Shown piece by piece: positions 61,158 to 64,000 of a stretch of DNA of 64,000 bases (positions are counted from its first letter, which is position 1; the number at the start of each line of letters is the position of its first letter). A model generated the notes under the pieces. That model saw only the letters and a list, made by a program, of their open reading frames with translations, did no database searches and had not been told where the DNA came from. The DNA is from Cinnamomum chago (Eukaryota > Streptophyta > Magnoliopsida > Laurales > Lauraceae), in contig CP142459.1 in assembly GCA_038049695.1 (NCBI GenBank), positions 72,205,001 through 72,269,000 on the forward strand, in the 5' to 3' direction. Position numbers and translations under genes: made by a program.

Positions 61158-64000
61158 ACTTGGTTTGAGAGAGCTCATTCCGCTGCTACCTATTCAATAG
61201 TGAAACCCACTCGTCACCTGCAAGGATCCGATCCAAAAAGCCCAGATGTTGCTGATTTTTTAAAGTAGGATTTAGTCACGAGTGGACACAGCCCTATTCG
61301 TCGACTTCTCACTCGAGAACGATTTCATATTTGGTAAGCTTACTTTACCAGTTAAGTAAAGTGAAGGGCTAATACAAGAGACATTAAAAATAGAGGGTCA
61401 AAGAAAAAAAATATTAGGTTTCGAATAACATCTCTTCCATGAAAAAAAAGGTTAAAAGGACACTCTCTCATGCAAGAGAATGATAAAAAAAGTCTAGGGG
61501 TGTTCATTGACGATGTAGGGCTATTCCGAGGAATGCCCAACAGCCACTTCTAAACTAGAAGCCTAAACCTGGCCCCAAGCATGAGTCATGCCTGAAGTTG
61601 TTGGCCCGAACGCAAGCCGCATGGAAATGATGAAGCCCGAGCCTGACCTATAGAAAAGAAAATTAAGCTTCTTACCAAGTCCTAAGCCAGCACAGCTGCT
61701 CTGGTCTTATCAACTTCTCTTTGAGCGCATGGGCTTGAGTCCCCGCGTTGCTGCTCCCTCCCTCCCTCATAAATATATAATTAAATATATATATATATAT
61801 TTGGGCAGGACGGAAATATCGGCTCTCAAGCCCTAAGTGTAAAAAAAAAAAAAAAAAAAAACTGAGCACAGCCTATCTATTAATAACTGAACCCCATGCC
61901 CAAAGCCCAATCCATGAGCTCCCATAAAAAAAAAAAAAAAAAAAAACTACTCTACTTCTTAACAGAAAAAATAAATATGCTACTCTCACCTTTTGATTCT
62001 ACTACACCCTTACTCTTGTTCTCTGTTATAATGACCAGTTACTCCACTTCACCGTTAAAGTAAATTTACGATTTATTTTACTTATTGTGATTTGATATTA
62101 TTTCATCCAATTGTTATTCACACAATGCCATCCATCATATCTTGAACTAAGCCCAGACCCGTGACCCACTAACAAGTAAAAGAAGGAAAAAAAGCCTACA
62201 AAATCGTTGTGCAGGATTTCCGCCGTATGCATCCGCGGTATTCCTGCAATTTCCAGTTTACCTCCTCTCAGAGAGGAGGAAAACTGGAAATTGCGAATTT
62301 ATGAGGACGAAAACTGGAAAATGCGAATTTACCAACCATGCCAGTAGCGGTAAAGCTGCGTGAGTGTCCAAATAAAGTCCCAGGACCTTTCCATTTCCCA
62401 TTAACATAAGATAGAATGAAAGAATCCACAGTTGCGTTATTTCTTGTAGCCCATATATTGTGAACTCCCATATGATATGAATAGAGAGAAAAAACAATCA
62501 CACAAGCTGACTTTGGCAATTGACACATGTGGAATTAATTTTCTGGTCTTTTTAATATTTCTAGTTCCCCATAAATAAAAGTAGAAATATATAAATGGTC
62601 ATCAAATAACTTCCCCATAATTAAAGAATAATATCCGAGATATCACTCTATTAAAGTAATTTGCTCCTGTCTACAACTCCATCATCAAACCTTCCATCAC
62701 CCGCAGTCTTTAATGATCATCGGTGTGATTCACTTGTTATTAAATTCTTAAAAATTTAATTCCATGCAAACATAGGGGCCTTAAGAGAACACATCTAAGA
62801 AAGAAGTTTTAAAAGCACTTAGTGTTATCACGTATCTAATCTAAAGCAATGACAAGAGATTTTGCATTCTTGTAATCAACATCTAAACTGGTTTTCGTTT
62901 ACATGCTTAGATTTGGAAACTCTCTGAACCTAACCAACAAGCCGAAGGACTGATGGAACAGGTCAAATCAAGCACGATAACTATTTAGGACCGTAGCTAA
63001 ACACCACATAGTAGCTTACATGTACAGAAAATCAGTGATGTGTCGACTACTAGGGCATGTTTGTAGTATTGCAAACAGAACGGTTCCGGATCGGAACCAT
63101 AGTGGACCCGGACACGTTTCTAAATAATGGTTCTGGTTCCGGATCCGGTCTTGACTCGATGCCTGTCTAGTTGGTTCTACACCCGGCTCCGATAGGAAAA
63201 CCCAGATCCGGGTCCACCTTGAGGACTGGAATCTAGTTCCAAAATCGATTCTAATTTATTTTTTTCCTTCATTTTTCTTAAAATAAGCATATCATTCAGC
63301 TTATAACAGTGCGTCAAAGTCTCCTACCTCTAATATACTATATAAAAATGTCAAAAAAAATTAATTTTGAGGTGCAATTTGCAATATCAATCACTGATAA
63401 ACCGGGTCCCGGGTCCACATGTCGGAACCCGTTTGGACCCGGACCCGTTTATCAATCGGAACCTAAATTATGTTACGGACCCGGACCCGTTTATGAATAA
63501 CCGGAAGCTAAAATAGGTTTCAGACCTGGTTTTTTTACAGGTCGGAACTTTCGGGTAATCGGATACCCGTTTGCAACCCTACATGTCTGTGAGTATAAGC
63601 TTTTTTTGTCCTATTGAGATGAAGGTTTCGCTGGTTTCACGTATATTCTCAACCGTAGATATTAGGATCTTCGGTTTTTTATGGTAACAATTATGCACCC
63701 TGCATAGAAGAATAAATAATTTCGTAGAACCCAAGATACATTTAGTTTGGAGATTTCTTGGAAAATATAGGTCGTGTATGGCCATGAGATTGTTAAACAC
63801 ATACATAATTGTCATGGGCTGCATTCTCACTTTAAGACCAGCAAAAACGTTGTGCAATGCATGGGGTAAATAATATATGAAATAAGAAAGAGAAGGTTAA
63901 ACGATTATAACAGAATGGTGAGTCAAATATATGTTGACTGTAATGAAAATAGATAGACAGCTGTAAAAAGCTGTATAAGAATGTCTCTTCTCTCTTTTTA
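61158..64000. repeat. Array unit U14 (cut by the window end)
   Basis: At least 2,843 bp, running off the right edge. Differs from the core by scattered substitutions and a longer A-run (61925-61946). Confidence 0.92.
63064..63581. mobile_element. hAT-like element in U14
   Basis: 518 bp, same ends and target duplication as in U4. Confidence 0.7.

Larger units (their letters stand above)
21070..64000. repeat. Tandem array of about 3.07-kb composite units (14 copies, open at right)
   Basis: Units are counted from the shared word ACTTGGTTTGAGAGAG. Starts are 21070, 24130, 27185, 30829, 33899, 36996, 40066, 43133, 46231, 49300, 52396, 55467, 58535 and 61158. Lengths are 3060, 3055, 3644, 3070, 3097, 3070, 3067, 3098, 3069, 3096, 3071, 3068, 2623 and at least 2843. 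Within a unit the order is: plus-strand open stretch, A-rich patch, GGCCC-rich stretch, SINE-like B-box segment with AT-repeat and A tails, palindrome, hAT-like element, and TATA-like sequence near the end. No coding function is evident. The unit is far larger than common plant satellites and carries a recognisable transposon, so transposon-derived megasatellite is the best description. Confidence 0.95.

Noticed and set aside
61005-61268. Plus-strand frame MRVLFANSDRPT to VADFLK across a unit boundary
   Set aside because: Depends on the local start codon, lacks a known domain and is broken in other units. Kept only as part of the array-junction question.
21070-64000. CRISPR array, rDNA or tandem gene family
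   Set aside because: Units are 3 kb with no short spacers, no rRNA motifs and no conserved protein.

Overview
This is a plant nuclear window made almost entirely of transposable elements and one long tandem array. I find no intact host gene. The plant assignment rests on two retrotransposon types: an Athila-like Ty3/gypsy element whose primer site matches tRNA-Asp, and a Ty1/copia element with a degenerate initiator-tRNA-Met primer site. A eudicot is likely but the sequence does not settle it.

Layout. Bases 1-1723 are non-coding, with one doubtful MITE-like patch. A decayed copia element runs from about 1724 to 21069 and has been split twice. A complete 12.5-kb Athila-like element (2375-14910, TSD GTCAA) sits inside its 5' LTR. 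A 3,054-bp solo LTR (17764-20817, TSD GTCCA) sits inside its pol region. The copia coding sequence resumes in register on the far side of the solo LTR and stops at about 21069, where the array begins. All retrotransposon reading frames are broken by stops, frameshifts or deletions. The insertion order is copia first, then gypsy and the solo LTR.

From 21070 to the window end (43 kb, continuing beyond it) there is a head-to-tail array of 14 units (U1-U14), mostly 3,067-3,098 bp each. Each unit is a composite. It holds a SINE-like stretch with a B-box-like word and A-rich tails, a 49-bp near-perfect palindrome with an extra direct copy of its arm, and a 518-bp non-autonomous hAT-like element with terminal inverted repeats and an 8-bp target duplication. 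U4-U12 look nearly identical. U1-U3 and U13-U14 are more diverged or rearranged. Shared variants show a higher-order dimer: U7+U8 and U9+U10 are each 6,165 bp and carry matching private variants.

The array is the most interesting object here: a megasatellite built from nested transposons, with visible breakpoints. One breakpoint lies at the palindrome centre. A second theme is that the copia LTR and the gypsy spacer, which are unrelated, both carry clusters of the palindrome GCTCGAGC.
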